DNA of 17,816 bases from Acetobacteraceae bacterium (lineage in GTDB: Bacteria > Pseudomonadota > Alphaproteobacteria > Acetobacterales > Acetobacteraceae), in the NCBI GenBank assembly GCA_027311485.1, contig DAICYU010000011.1, forward strand, positions 1 through 17,816, in the 5' to 3' direction. The position numbers and the translations under genes were made by a program. The notes beneath the pieces are model-generated. The model searched no databases. It was not told the origin of the DNA and saw nothing but the letters and a program-made list of their open reading frames with translations. Shown piece by piece: positions 6,796 through 15,187 of this stretch. Numbering within the stretch: position 1 is the first letter of the stretch; the number at the start of each line of letters is the position of its first letter.

Positions 6796-6872
6796 TGGCG
6801 CGCCCGGAAGGACTCGAACCTCCAACCCCCAGATTCGTAGTCTGGTGCTCTATCCAATTGAGCTACGGGCGC
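6796..6872 (-). tRNA. tRNA-Arg (anticodon ACG)
   Basis: The minus strand folds as a complete 77-base tRNA. The acceptor stem is GCGCCCG/CGGGCGC with discriminator G and an encoded CCA end (6798-6796). The D arm contains AGCTCAATTGGATAGAGC, the anticodon stem CCAGA/TCTGG encloses loop CTACGAA (anticodon ACG), and the T arm is GGAGG TTCGAGT CCTTC with the TTCGA motif. ACG is normally edited to ICG and reads CGU/CGC/CGA arginine codons. It follows leuB by 46 bp on the same strand. Its 3' end faces the presumed element, the usual orientation for tRNA-targeting integrases. Confidence 0.97.
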
Positions 6873-6876
6873 AACC

Positions 6877-6907
6877 AGGCGGCGGGATGTAGCCGAACCC
6901 GCCGCCT
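6877..6907 (-). terminator. Hairpin between leuB and tRNA-Arg
   Basis: A perfect 10-bp inverted repeat (AGGCGGCGGG / CCCGCCGCCT, 11-base loop) fills most of the 46-bp gap between the leuB stop and the tRNA 5' end. No T-run follows on the minus strand, so it may be a weak terminator, or a barrier or processing structure separating leu mRNA from the tRNA. Confidence 0.5.
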
Positions 6908-6918
6908 CTATCAACCCC

Positions 6919-8031
<1,113 letters not shown>

Positions 8032-8049
8032 CGCGGCGTTTCCTTCGGA

Positions 8050-8670
8050 TCAGGCGGCGGTGGAGGGCATCCAGGGCTGGCTTTGGCGGCGCTTCGCCTC
8101 AAAGCTGTCGATGGACGCGCCGTGTTGCAGGGTCTGGCCGATATCGTCCAGGCCGTTCAACAGGGAGTGCTTGCGGAATAGGTCTATGTCGAAGTGGATT
8201 TCCTCGCCATTCGGACGCACCACCACCTGGCGTTCCAGATCGACAGTAACGCGGGCGTTGCCGCCAAGCTTTGCGTCTTCGATCAGCTGGTCGCAGACTG
8301 GGCGCGGCAGGCGGATCGGCAGGATCCCGTTCTTAAAACTGTTATTGTAGAAAATATCGGCAAAATCCGGGGCGATGATGCAGCGGATGCCGAAATCCAG
8401 CAGCGCCCAGGGCGCATGCTCGCGGGAGGAGCCGCAGCCGAAATTCTCGTGCGCGATGATGACCTGGGCCTTGCGGTAGGGCTCCTGGTTCAGGACGAAG
8501 TCCGGCTTTTCCGAGCCGTCCTTGTTGAAGCGCAGCGGGTCGAACAGGTGGATGCCGAGACCCGAGCGCTTGATGGTCTTGAGAAAGCGAGCGGGAATAA
8601 TCTTGTCCGTGTCGATGTTCTGCATCGGCATCGGCGCGGCGACGGCGGTAAGGGTGGTAAAGGGTTCCAT
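8050..8670 (-). CDS. leuD: 3-isopropylmalate dehydratase small subunit
   Basis: LeuD pairs with LeuC to form isopropylmalate isomerase, which converts 2- to 3-isopropylmalate. The 206 residues match the usual size. Landmarks are NIDTDKIIPARFLKTIKRSG (residues about 18-37), the active-site loop NFGCGSSREHAPWAL (about 76-90), and the NNSFKNGILPI segment, all standard in the swivelling domain of this family. The Shine-Dalgarno region before ATG 8670 is weak. The gap to leuC is 181 bp, unusually long for subunits of one enzyme, and is occupied by a palindromic element. The gap to leuB is 18 bp. Confidence 0.98.
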   Translation of the reverse strand: MEPFTTLTAVAAPMPMQNIDTDKIIPARFLKTIKRSGLGIHLFDPLRFNKDGSEKPDFVLNQEPYRKAQVIIAHENFGCGSSREHAPWALLDFGIRCIIAPDFADIFYNNSFKNGILPIRLPRPVCDQLIEDAKLGGNARVTVDLERQVVVRPNGEEIHFDIDLFRKHSLLNGLDDIGQTLQHGASIDSFEAKRRQSQPWMPSTAA

Positions 8671-8730
8671 TCCGGTATGTCCCTGCCCTAACGGGTTGTT
8701 GCAGGAGATGTGCGCGCGACGCTCCTGGGG

Positions 8731-8822
8731 TCATGGCCGGATTCCGGTTTATCTCCCGGCCCGATCCAGCCATCGGCGCTTCGACCCTGGTGCGCGAATG
8801 GCCGGGTCAAGCCCGGCCATGA
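8731..8822. repeat. 92-bp REPIN/MITE-like element between leuC and leuD
   Basis: The element is bounded by 10-bp inverted ends, TCATGGCCGG at 8731-8740 and CCGGCCATGA at 8813-8822. Its right half contains a perfect hairpin: ATGGCCGGG (8798-8806), loop TCAAG, CCCGGCCAT (8812-8820). Palindromes of this ATGGCCGGG-TCAAG-CCCGGCCAT kind are widespread intergenic repeats in alphaproteobacteria (from general knowledge, not checked). In the leuC-leuD transcript it would form strong stems and may affect mRNA stability or subunit ratio. Confidence 0.7.
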
Positions 8823-8851
8823 TGAAGCGGCGACGATGTTGCGCCCCACGA

Positions 8852-10264
8852 TCAACCCAGCTGCCTGACATCGGTCAGGCGGCCGGTCACCGCCGCCGCA
8901 GCCGCCATTGACGGTGACAGCAGGTGCGTCCGGCCGTTCGGGCCCTGGCGGCCTTCGAAGTTGCGGTTCGACGTGCTGGCGCAGCGCTGGCCCGGCGTCA
9001 GCTTGTCCGGGTTCATTCCCAGGCACATGGAGCAGCAAGGCTCCCGCCACTCGAACCCGGCTTCCAGCAGAATCCGATCCAGGCCTTCCTGTTCCGCCTG
9101 CTGCTTCACCAGACCGGAGCCTGGCACGACGAGCGCCTGAACCCCATCGGCAACCTTCCGCCCCCTGGCGACGGCAGCTGCTGCACGGATATCCTCGATC
9201 CGGCCGTTGGTGCAGGACCCGATGAAGACAACGTCCACAGGAACGTCCTGCAGGTTCTGGCCGGGCTGCAGCGCCATGTACTCCAGCATGCGCTGCATCT
9301 GCGACCGCTTCGCCTCATCCGGCTCATCAGCTGGGTTGGGTACCACACCGGTGACCGGGATCACCGCCCCAGGGGTGGTGCCCCAGGTGATCATCGGCGC
9401 GATCTCGGCCGTTGTCAGTGTCACCACCGTGTCGAAATGCGCGCCCTGATCGCTGGGGAGCGTCTTCCAGTAGGCAACGGCCTGTTCGAACGCCTCGCCC
9501 TTGGGCGCGAACTCCCGCCCCCTAACGTAGTCGAACGTCGTCTGGTCGGGCGCGATCAGCCCGGCGCGGGCACCGGCCTCGATCGACATGTTGCTGATGG
9601 TGAAGCGACCCGCCATGTCCAACGCGCGGATGGTGTCGCCAGTATATTCAATCACGTGGCCGGTGCCGCCGGCAGTGGTGATCTTGCCGATGATCGCCAG
9701 CACGATGTCCTTGGCCGAACAGCCAAAGCCCAGCGTGCCCGTCACCTCGATCTTCATGTTCTTCGCCGGACGCTGCAGCAGCGTCTGGGTTGCCATCACA
9801 TGTTCGACCTCGGACGTGCCGATGCCAAACGCCAGCGCACCCAGCGCACCATGGGTCGACGTATGGCTGTCGCCGCAGACGATCGTCGTGCCCGGCAGGG
9901 AAATCCCCAACTCCGGCCCGATGATGTGCACGATGCCCTGTCGCACATCCATGATCGGGATGTAGGGCACGCCGAACTCGACGACGTTCTTTTCCAACGT
10001 CTCGACCTGAATACGGCTGTCTTCTTCCTTGATGCCGAGCCGGCGGTCTGTCGTCGGGATATTGTGGTCGGCAACGGCGATGGTGCAGTCGGGCCGGCGC
10101 AACCTGCGGCCGGACATGCGCAGCCCCTCAAATGCCTGCGGGCTGGTGACTTCGTGCACAAGATGCCGGTCGATGTAGAGGATGCAGGTGCCGTCCGGAA
10201 GCTGCTCCACGACATGGCTGTCCCAGATCTTGTCGAACAGGGTGCGGGGCCTGGTAGCGGACAT
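8852..10264 (-). CDS. leuC: 3-isopropylmalate dehydratase large subunit
   Basis: LeuC is the [4Fe-4S] aconitase-family catalytic subunit of isopropylmalate isomerase. The product has 470 residues from ATG 10264. This start is chosen for its GGAG ribosome site six bases upstream and the typical N-terminus RTLFDKIWDSHVV; the frame is open further upstream only with non-family sequence. Cluster ligands are Cys351 (IGSCTNGRIEDIR) and Cys411/Cys414 (EPCCSMCLGMNPD). GDSHTSTHGALGALAFGIGT (131-150) and the C-terminal STSNRNFEGRQGP are also diagnostic. It heads the leuC-leuD-leuB set; no leuA is in the window. A flavoprotein gene ends 88 bp upstream on the same strand. Confidence 0.98.
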   Translation of the reverse strand: MSATRPRTLFDKIWDSHVVEQLPDGTCILYIDRHLVHEVTSPQAFEGLRMSGRRLRRPDCTIAVADHNIPTTDRRLGIKEEDSRIQVETLEKNVVEFGVPYIPIMDVRQGIVHIIGPELGISLPGTTIVCGDSHTSTHGALGALAFGIGTSEVEHVMATQTLLQRPAKNMKIEVTGTLGFGCSAKDIVLAIIGKITTAGGTGHVIEYTGDTIRALDMAGRFTISNMSIEAGARAGLIAPDQTTFDYVRGREFAPKGEAFEQAVAYWKTLPSDQGAHFDTVVTLTTAEIAPMITWGTTPGAVIPVTGVVPNPADEPDEAKRSQMQRMLEYMALQPGQNLQDVPVDVVFIGSCTNGRIEDIRAAAAVARGRKVADGVQALVVPGSGLVKQQAEQEGLDRILLEAGFEWREPCCSMCLGMNPDKLTPGQRCASTSNRNFEGRQGPNGRTHLLSPSMAAAAAVTGRLTDVRQLG

Positions 10265-10352
10265 GTCTGCTCCATGATTACAAAACAGGGGCATTGATTT
10301 GGACCAACACCGCATGTTCCGCAACCCGCTTGCCGCACTGTGGCAGCCATGC

Positions 10353-11537
10353 TCAGGCGCATGACAGCCACGCCAGGGCCCCCTGCGCCGCCGCAACGCC
10401 GGTACTGAAGCACCCCTGCAGCAGATAGCCGCCGGTCGGTGCTTCCCAATCCAGCATCTCGCCCGCGGCGAACACGCCCGGGCGATCGCGCAGCATCAGG
10501 CGGTTGTCGAGCGCGTCGAGCCGCAGCCCGCCCGCGGACGAAATGGCCCGGCCGATCGCCGACGGGGCCAGCAATCGTGTTGGAACCGCCTTGATCAACC
10601 CGGCGAGGTCCATACCATCGGCGCCGGTGTGCAGAGCCTCCTGCACCAGGGCTGCCGCTTCAGGCGACAGGCCGGCCTGGCGGCGCAGGACGTTGGCGAT
10701 CGACAAGCCGCGCCGGCTGCCCAGCCGTTCGGCCAGTGCGGTCCGATCAAGATCAGGCCGCAGGTCAATGGCAACCGTCACCGGCCCGTCTGCCGCGATC
10801 GCATCCCGCAACGGACCGGACAAGGCGTAGATCGGGCCACCTTCCAGGCCGGCCGCAGTGATCATGACCTCCCCCCGGACAGTGATGTCACCGAACCGGA
10901 CAGCCACGCGCTTCACCGGCCGCCCGGCAAACCGGGACTGCAGATGCGCCGACCAGGCGACGCTGAACCCGCAGTTGGAGGGGCGGAACGGAACTACCGA
11001 TTCAGTCAGGGACGCAGCCCAGGCACCATCCGAGCCCAGTCTTGGCCAGGACGCACCGCCCGCCGCCAGGATCGTCACGGCCGCGTCGTCGGTGTCGCCG
11101 GTATCGAAGGTCAGTTGCCCATCCCGATCCCAGCCGGTCCAGCGGTGCCGCAACCGTATCTGGACCCCAAGTTCCGCCAGACGTACGCGCCAGGCGCGCA
11201 GCAACGGTGATGCCTTCATTGCGACGGGGAACACGCGCCCGCTGGACCCGACAAAAGTTGCCTGCCCCAGTCCATGGCACCATTCAATCAGCGCCGTCGG
11301 TGGAAAGGCGTGGATGAACGGGGCCAGCCGGTCCTGCATCGCACCGTAACGGGCCAGGAATGCCTCGAGCGGCTCGGAGTGCGTCAGGTTGAGGCCGCCA
11401 CGGCCGGCCATCAGCAGCTTGCGTCCCAGCGTCGGCATCCGGTCATAGACCGTGACCGCCAGGCCGGCCCGCGCCAGCGTCTCTGCCGCGATCAGCCCGG
11501 CCGGGCCGCCACCGATGATTGCGGCGCGGGTGCTCAC
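10353..11537 (-). CDS. BaiN/HI0933-family FAD-dependent flavoprotein (TIGR03862-like)
   Basis: The product has 394 residues if it starts at GTG 11537 (STRAAIIGGGPAGLIAAE), which places the FAD-binding GxGxxG right at the N-terminus as in relatives. The frame stays open to ATG 11636, but those 33 extra residues are Gly/Ala/Ser/Pro-rich; neither start has a strong ribosome site. Family features are GRKLLMAGRGGLNLTHSE (residues about 35-55), ILAAGGASWPRLGSDG in the middle, and the C-terminal EMLDWEAPTGGYLLQGCFST that closes the FAD site. The match is to uncharacterised flavoproteins of the HI0933/BaiN group; the substrate is unknown and a link to leucine synthesis is not implied. Gap to leuC 88 bp. 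Confidence 0.88.
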   Translation of the reverse strand: MSTRAAIIGGGPAGLIAAETLARAGLAVTVYDRMPTLGRKLLMAGRGGLNLTHSEPLEAFLARYGAMQDRLAPFIHAFPPTALIEWCHGLGQATFVGSSGRVFPVAMKASPLLRAWRVRLAELGVQIRLRHRWTGWDRDGQLTFDTGDTDDAAVTILAAGGASWPRLGSDGAWAASLTESVVPFRPSNCGFSVAWSAHLQSRFAGRPVKRVAVRFGDITVRGEVMITAAGLEGGPIYALSGPLRDAIAADGPVTVAIDLRPDLDRTALAERLGSRRGLSIANVLRRQAGLSPEAAALVQEALHTGADGMDLAGLIKAVPTRLLAPSAIGRAISSAGGLRLDALDNRLMLRDRPGVFAAGEMLDWEAPTGGYLLQGCFSTGVAAAQGALAWLSCA

Positions 11538-11808
11538 GCCACCCGGCACCGCGGCACCATGCGCCGGAAGCGCCCCGTCCCCCACCGCTGAACCATCGCC
11601 GGCTGACCCCCCGCCACTGCTGACCGGCCAAGGCATGACGGATTACCGGGCCGCGGTCGAGCGCTCCATGCAGGAAGCGTCACTGTTACTTAACCGGTGG
11701 GGACGCGTGATCGGCCGGGATCGGATGAAATGACAGCAATCATGCGGTCGCTGCCGTTCGGGACCCTGATTCACGCCGCCAAGCCGTCCAGCCTCCGGCG
11801 ATCGCGTT

Positions 11809-12636
11809 TTACGCCAGCAGCAGCGGCAGGTGGCGCGTCAGCAATCCATCGTGGTCGCGTAGTTCGTGCACGATCGTGAAGTGGTTCGCCCCCGGCACCG
11901 GGATCAGCGCGCCGGGCAGATGCGCCGCTGAACGAAGCGCATGCAGATCGCGGCTGTCCGAGACAAGTGGCGGCAGTTCGTCGGTGCCGTATGCGATAGC
12001 CAGGGGCTTCGCCACGGGCGGCAGGCGCAGCGGTGACAGGGAGACGATTTCATCCTCGGTCAAGCGCAGCTTTTCGTTCAGGTATGTGTCGCGTACAGGC
12101 CCTAATTCGAAGACGCCGGAGATCGCCAGCCCAGCTTTCACCAGCGGATGGTCCAGGCACATGGCCGTCAGGTGCCCGCCGGCCGACCAGCCGGACAGCA
12201 CCACGGGTCCGTTAATCCCATGCGCGGGGCCATGGGCGCCAAGCCAGTCGAGCGCGGCGTTGATCTCGGCGACGATTTCGGTCAGCGAGGCATCGGGCGC
12301 CAACGTGTAGCCAGGCAGCGCCGCCGACCAGCCGCGGGCATGCGGGCCGGCAATCAGGTTGGCGAACTGATCCTTGCTGTTCCGCTGCCAATATCCGCCA
12401 TGGATAAAGACGATGCACGGCGCGTCCGGATCGGCCACCGGAAACAGGTCCCAGGTGTTACGTTCGCGCTTCCCGTAGCGCAAATCCAGATGCAGCGCGT
12501 TGGTGCTGCGGAAGACGGATGACGCCACCTCCCGCGCCGCGTTCAGCACCGGGCTGTCCGCCACCGCCGCGGAATTATTATAGGCAGCGTCCCGCTCGGC
12601 CCGGCTGAGCTGACCCCATCGAGTCATGATGCTCAT
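11809..12636 (-). CDS. Alpha/beta hydrolase, kynurenine-formamidase-like
   Basis: The product has 275 residues from ATG 12636, whose ATGA overlaps the stop of the upstream deacetylase gene, so the two are translationally coupled. FIHGGYW (77-83) is the oxyanion motif typical of the arylformamidase/esterase branch. GWSAGGH (149-155) holds the nucleophile Ser151. His252 in GANHF and an acid near residue 219-220 (YGTDEL) complete the triad. The N-terminal region (AERDAAYNNSAAVADSP) is also characteristic of kynurenine-formamidase-like proteins, which start with RxxxDxxYxN-like segments. No tryptophan-degradation partner (kynureninase, dioxygenase) is in the window, so the substrate may be another formamide, carbamoyl compound or ester. 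Confidence 0.85.
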   Translation of the reverse strand: MSIMTRWGQLSRAERDAAYNNSAAVADSPVLNAAREVASSVFRSTNALHLDLRYGKRERNTWDLFPVADPDAPCIVFIHGGYWQRNSKDQFANLIAGPHARGWSAALPGYTLAPDASLTEIVAEINAALDWLGAHGPAHGINGPVVLSGWSAGGHLTAMCLDHPLVKAGLAISGVFELGPVRDTYLNEKLRLTEDEIVSLSPLRLPPVAKPLAIAYGTDELPPLVSDSRDLHALRSAAHLPGALIPVPGANHFTIVHELRDHDGLLTRHLPLLLA

Positions 12637-13517
12637 GCAGTTGCCTGCACGTACCAATCCATGATCTGCCGTCCCTGCCAGAACACTGTGCCAGGACGGC
12701 TTGCCATGTGGGCCAGAGCACGTTCAAACCAGCCGATCCGGTGCGGCACACCGCTGATATACGGATGCACCGCCAGCCCCATCACCTTCGCCCCCTCATG
12801 CTCGGCCTCTTCATACAGCCGCTCAAACTGCGCGATCGTCCGGTCGTACAGCTCCTCGGCCCGGTGGTGCTGGATCATCATGATCGGAATGTCGTTCAAC
12901 TCCACGCTGTAGGGCATGGTGAGCATCTTGCCATGCGTGGTGTCGATATGCGCCGGCAGGTCGTCCACGACCCAGTCAGCGCAGTATTTGATGCCGGCCT
13001 CGGCCAGCAGATCGGGGGTGTGCAGCGTCTCGGTCAGGCCGGGCGCGAGCCAACCGACAGGTTCATGGCCGCCGGCGTCGCGCAACGCGGCGATGGCATC
13101 GCGGATCATGGCGCGCTGGTCCTCGACCAGATGCGTCGCCATTTGATGGTAACCATGCACCATGAACTCCCACCCCGCATCGCGGCAGGCCTGGGTGACC
13201 CGCGGATAGGCGGCCGGAACGGCGCCGTTTATGGCCAGGGTAGGCGCAATGCCGTGCACATCCAGCGCCGCCTTCAGACGCCAGAAACCAACGCGCATGC
13301 CGTATTCGTGCCACGCCCAGTTCGGCAGATCGGGGACTACCGCAGCCCCCTGCGGCGCACTCAGCACCTGGCGCGGCATGGAACGATCGATGTCCCAACG
13401 CTCGATATTGACGACCAGAAAGACCGCCACGCGCTTGCCGTTAGGCAGCGACAAACGCGGGCGGTCGATGGAGGCCTGGTAGGCCAGGCGGTCTTGGGGC
13501 TTCTGTGGCTCGGTCAT
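12633..13517 (-). CDS. Polysaccharide deacetylase family protein, PuuE allantoinase-like
   Basis: The product has 294 residues from ATG 13517 (MTEPQKPQDR); an in-frame GTG at 13538 is the alternative. It belongs to the NodB/CE4 deacetylase fold. The strand AVFLVVNIERWD (31-42) replaces the metal-binding TFDDG of true chitin/peptidoglycan deacetylases, as in cofactor-independent PuuE allantoinases. WEFMVHGYHQ (116-125) corresponds to the His-containing motif 2, then GWLAPGLTET (155-164) and GLAVHPYISGVP (247-258). There is no signal peptide, so it acts in the cytoplasm, which argues for amide or ureide hydrolysis rather than cell-wall modification. It overlaps the downstream hydrolase by four bases, suggesting consecutive steps in one catabolic route. 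The substrate is not determinable here. Confidence 0.87.
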   Translation of the reverse strand: MTEPQKPQDRLAYQASIDRPRLSLPNGKRVAVFLVVNIERWDIDRSMPRQVLSAPQGAAVVPDLPNWAWHEYGMRVGFWRLKAALDVHGIAPTLAINGAVPAAYPRVTQACRDAGWEFMVHGYHQMATHLVEDQRAMIRDAIAALRDAGGHEPVGWLAPGLTETLHTPDLLAEAGIKYCADWVVDDLPAHIDTTHGKMLTMPYSVELNDIPIMMIQHHRAEELYDRTIAQFERLYEEAEHEGAKVMGLAVHPYISGVPHRIGWFERALAHMASRPGTVFWQGRQIMDWYVQATA

Positions 13518-13624
13518 GCCGCGATGATGACCGGTCACTATCGTTCGTTCAAGCTGGGTGGAGCGCTTCCAGCCTGCTGCACCGGCATGAAAGCGGTCGC
13601 CGAAGAGCGATTCCGGCGTCGTGA

Positions 13625-14029
13625 TTACTGCGTGGTGGTCGTGCCGGACCCCGAATTGGCCGATGCGTGTTGCTGACCGCTGTGGTTCATACCGGAGGAT
13701 GAACCCTGGTTAGCCGGCTGCATCGCCGTTACCGCTTCCATCGAGTCCGGGCTGATGCGCATCAGAACGGGTTCACCCTGGCTGTTCCTGGCGTGAACCA
13801 CGAAGACCTCCGGCTCGACACGGACATGGGTGAAACCTGCCTTCTGCAGGCTTTGTACGAGGTTCTGCCGGATATTGCCGTGGCCCTGCTCCGCCCCCTG
13901 CGACTGGTTCGATCCTTGCGACTGGCTTGACATGGAAGAGCCGCTGTTATGGCCCGAATTCTCCGCAAAGGCGGGTGCGGCCATCAAGGCAACCGAAGCA
14001 CCAAAGACGGCGAGGCTGTAAAATCGCAT
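13625..14029 (-). CDS. Small secreted Ser/Gln-rich protein
   Basis: The 134-residue product starts at ATG 14029 with an excellent GGAGGA ribosome site. Residues 1-22 are a Sec signal peptide ending APAFAEN. A low-complexity Ser/Gln/Gly linker follows (SMSSQSQGSNQSQGAEQ), then a compact domain (about 53-101): NIRQNLVQSLQKAGFTHVRV, FVVHARNSQGEPVLMRISPD. A second Ser/Gly/Thr-rich tail ends in TTTTQ. The central helix-strand-strand pattern resembles small periplasmic PepSY-like domains that recur in alphaproteobacterial secreted proteins; this resemblance is by eye. It is probably monocistronic, with 107 bp to the deacetylase gene downstream and about 250 bp upstream before the next gene. Function unknown. 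Confidence 0.85.
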   Translation of the reverse strand: MRFYSLAVFGASVALMAAPAFAENSGHNSGSSMSSQSQGSNQSQGAEQGHGNIRQNLVQSLQKAGFTHVRVEPEVFVVHARNSQGEPVLMRISPDSMEAVTAMQPANQGSSSGMNHSGQQHASANSGSGTTTTQ

Positions 14030-14191
14030 AATGTTCCTCCGCTAAGCGACAAGAAGCACCGCAGTAACGAGGGTTCCAGCGGCCTGTTGCGTGAAGATTA
14101 GGGAAGGTTTGACAACGGATCGGGAGTGGCAGTGGAAATGGGCATGCCAGCGTCCGGGCCGCCGCAGGCGCTGCGCGGCATACCTGCCTGA

Positions 14192-14250
14192 TTGCCCCGG
14201 TCAGGGTTGCCCCGGTCAGGGTTGCCCCGGGCAGGATGCTCCGATCAGGG
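14192..14250. repeat. 15-bp tandem repeat, about four copies
   Basis: TTGCCCCGGTCAGGG is present exactly at 14192-14206 and 14207-14221, with a degenerate copy at 14222-14236 and a further one (ATGCTCCGATCAGGG) ending at 14250. The core CCCGGTCAGGG also occurs at 14306-14316 inside the 3' end of the adjacent dehydrogenase gene, from which the array may have expanded. The array lies in the 252-bp gap between that gene and the secreted-protein gene. The rest of the gap shows no gene. Confidence 0.85.
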
Positions 14251-14281
14251 CGAAACGTCCCGGCCGGCCACCGAACCCGCG

Positions 14282-15175
14282 CTACTGCTTCTCCGGTAGG
14301 TCGATCCCGGTCAGGGCCTGCCATACCCGGATCACGAAGGCATCATCCTTGGGCCCCTGCCCGTTCGCCGCTGCGGCCAGGAACAGCTGATGCGCCGCGG
14401 CTGCCATCGGCAGCGGAAAGGTCAACGCCCGCGCCTGGTCCAACACAATGCCCAGGTCCTTGACGAAGATATTCACCGCCGAACTCGGGGTATCATCGCC
14501 CTGCAGGATATGCGGCACCCGGTTCTGCCACATCCAGGAGCTGCCGGCGGATTCCGAAATCACCTTGAACAGCGTTTCCGGGTCCGCCCCCGCGCGGATG
14601 CCCAGTGCCAGCGCCTCGGCTGCCGTGGCGATATGCACACCGGCGAGCAACTGGTTGACCATTTTCACTGTCGACCCGACGCCAACCTCATCGCCAAGCC
14701 GCCAGACCTTGGTGGAGATCGCGTCCAGCACCGGCTTGGCCTTGGCGAAAGCGGCTTCCGATCCGGAACCCATGACGGTCATGGTCCCGGCCCGCGCGCC
14801 AACCGATCCGCCCGAGACGGGTGTATCCAGCATCTGGAAGCCGGCCGCTTCGATCCGCCGGCCCAGGGCTCGTGCCGCCTCGGGCGCCACGGTGGCGCAG
14901 CACAGCACGACGCCGCCTTTCGGCATCCGCGCGAGGCAACCGTTTTCGCCGAACAGCACCTGTTCAGTCTGGGCAGCGTTGATGACAAAGACCACCACCG
15001 CCTCAAGGTCCAGCGGCATCGCGTCCGGCGATGCCGCGACGGCCCCGCCCTCAGACGCGAACGCGGCCCGCGCTTCCGCGCGCACGTCGCAGCCGGTGAC
15101 GACGTGGCCTTTCTGCAGCAGGTTCAGCGCCGCGCCCATGCCCATGCTGCCCAGGCCGATCACACCGACGTTCAT
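14282..15175 (-). CDS. ltnD: L-threonate dehydrogenase-like beta-hydroxyacid dehydrogenase
   Basis: The 297-residue product is in the 3-hydroxyisobutyrate/6-phosphogluconate dehydrogenase family. The Rossmann motif GVIGLGSMGMGAA (4-16) binds NAD(P). DTPVSGGSVGARAGTMTVM (117-135) is the substrate loop. Lys171 in GSTVKMVNQLLAGVHIA is the catalytic lysine. FVKDLGIVLDQA (237-248) completes the site. The QLLAGVHIA wording after the lysine points to the L-threonate dehydrogenase (LtnD) branch, which oxidises L-threonate to 2-oxo-tetronate. The usual partner genes (otnK kinase, otnI isomerase, aldolase) are not visible, so tartronate semialdehyde reductase or another family member remains possible. 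GGAGG precedes ATG 15175. It lies 12 bp after pip and is presumably co-transcribed with it. Confidence 0.85.
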   Translation of the reverse strand: MNVGVIGLGSMGMGAALNLLQKGHVVTGCDVRAEARAAFASEGGAVAASPDAMPLDLEAVVVFVINAAQTEQVLFGENGCLARMPKGGVVLCCATVAPEAARALGRRIEAAGFQMLDTPVSGGSVGARAGTMTVMGSGSEAAFAKAKPVLDAISTKVWRLGDEVGVGSTVKMVNQLLAGVHIATAAEALALGIRAGADPETLFKVISESAGSSWMWQNRVPHILQGDDTPSSAVNIFVKDLGIVLDQARALTFPLPMAAAAHQLFLAAAANGQGPKDDAFVIRVWQALTGIDLPEKQ

Positions 15176-15187
15176 CGAAGTCCTCCG

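Noticed and set aside
8924..10297. A 457-codon open frame on the plus strand
   Set aside because: It is the mirror frame of leuC, whose iron-sulfur ligands and conserved motifs are unmistakable.
10265..10352. Possible leucine leader peptide or attenuator upstream of leuC
   Set aside because: No short frame with a run of Leu codons and no alternating hairpins were found. The overlapping frame is Cys/Gly-rich and continues the antisense-type translation.
11635..11733. A 32-residue plus-strand frame (MTDYRAAVERSMQEASLLLN...)
   Set aside because: The peptide looks helical and plausible, but the only SD-like bases (AAGG) abut the ATG and there is no recognisable family or context. It is too weak to list as a gene.
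12708..13676. A 322-codon open frame on the plus strand
   Set aside because: It lies antisense to the polysaccharide deacetylase gene and has shadow-type composition.
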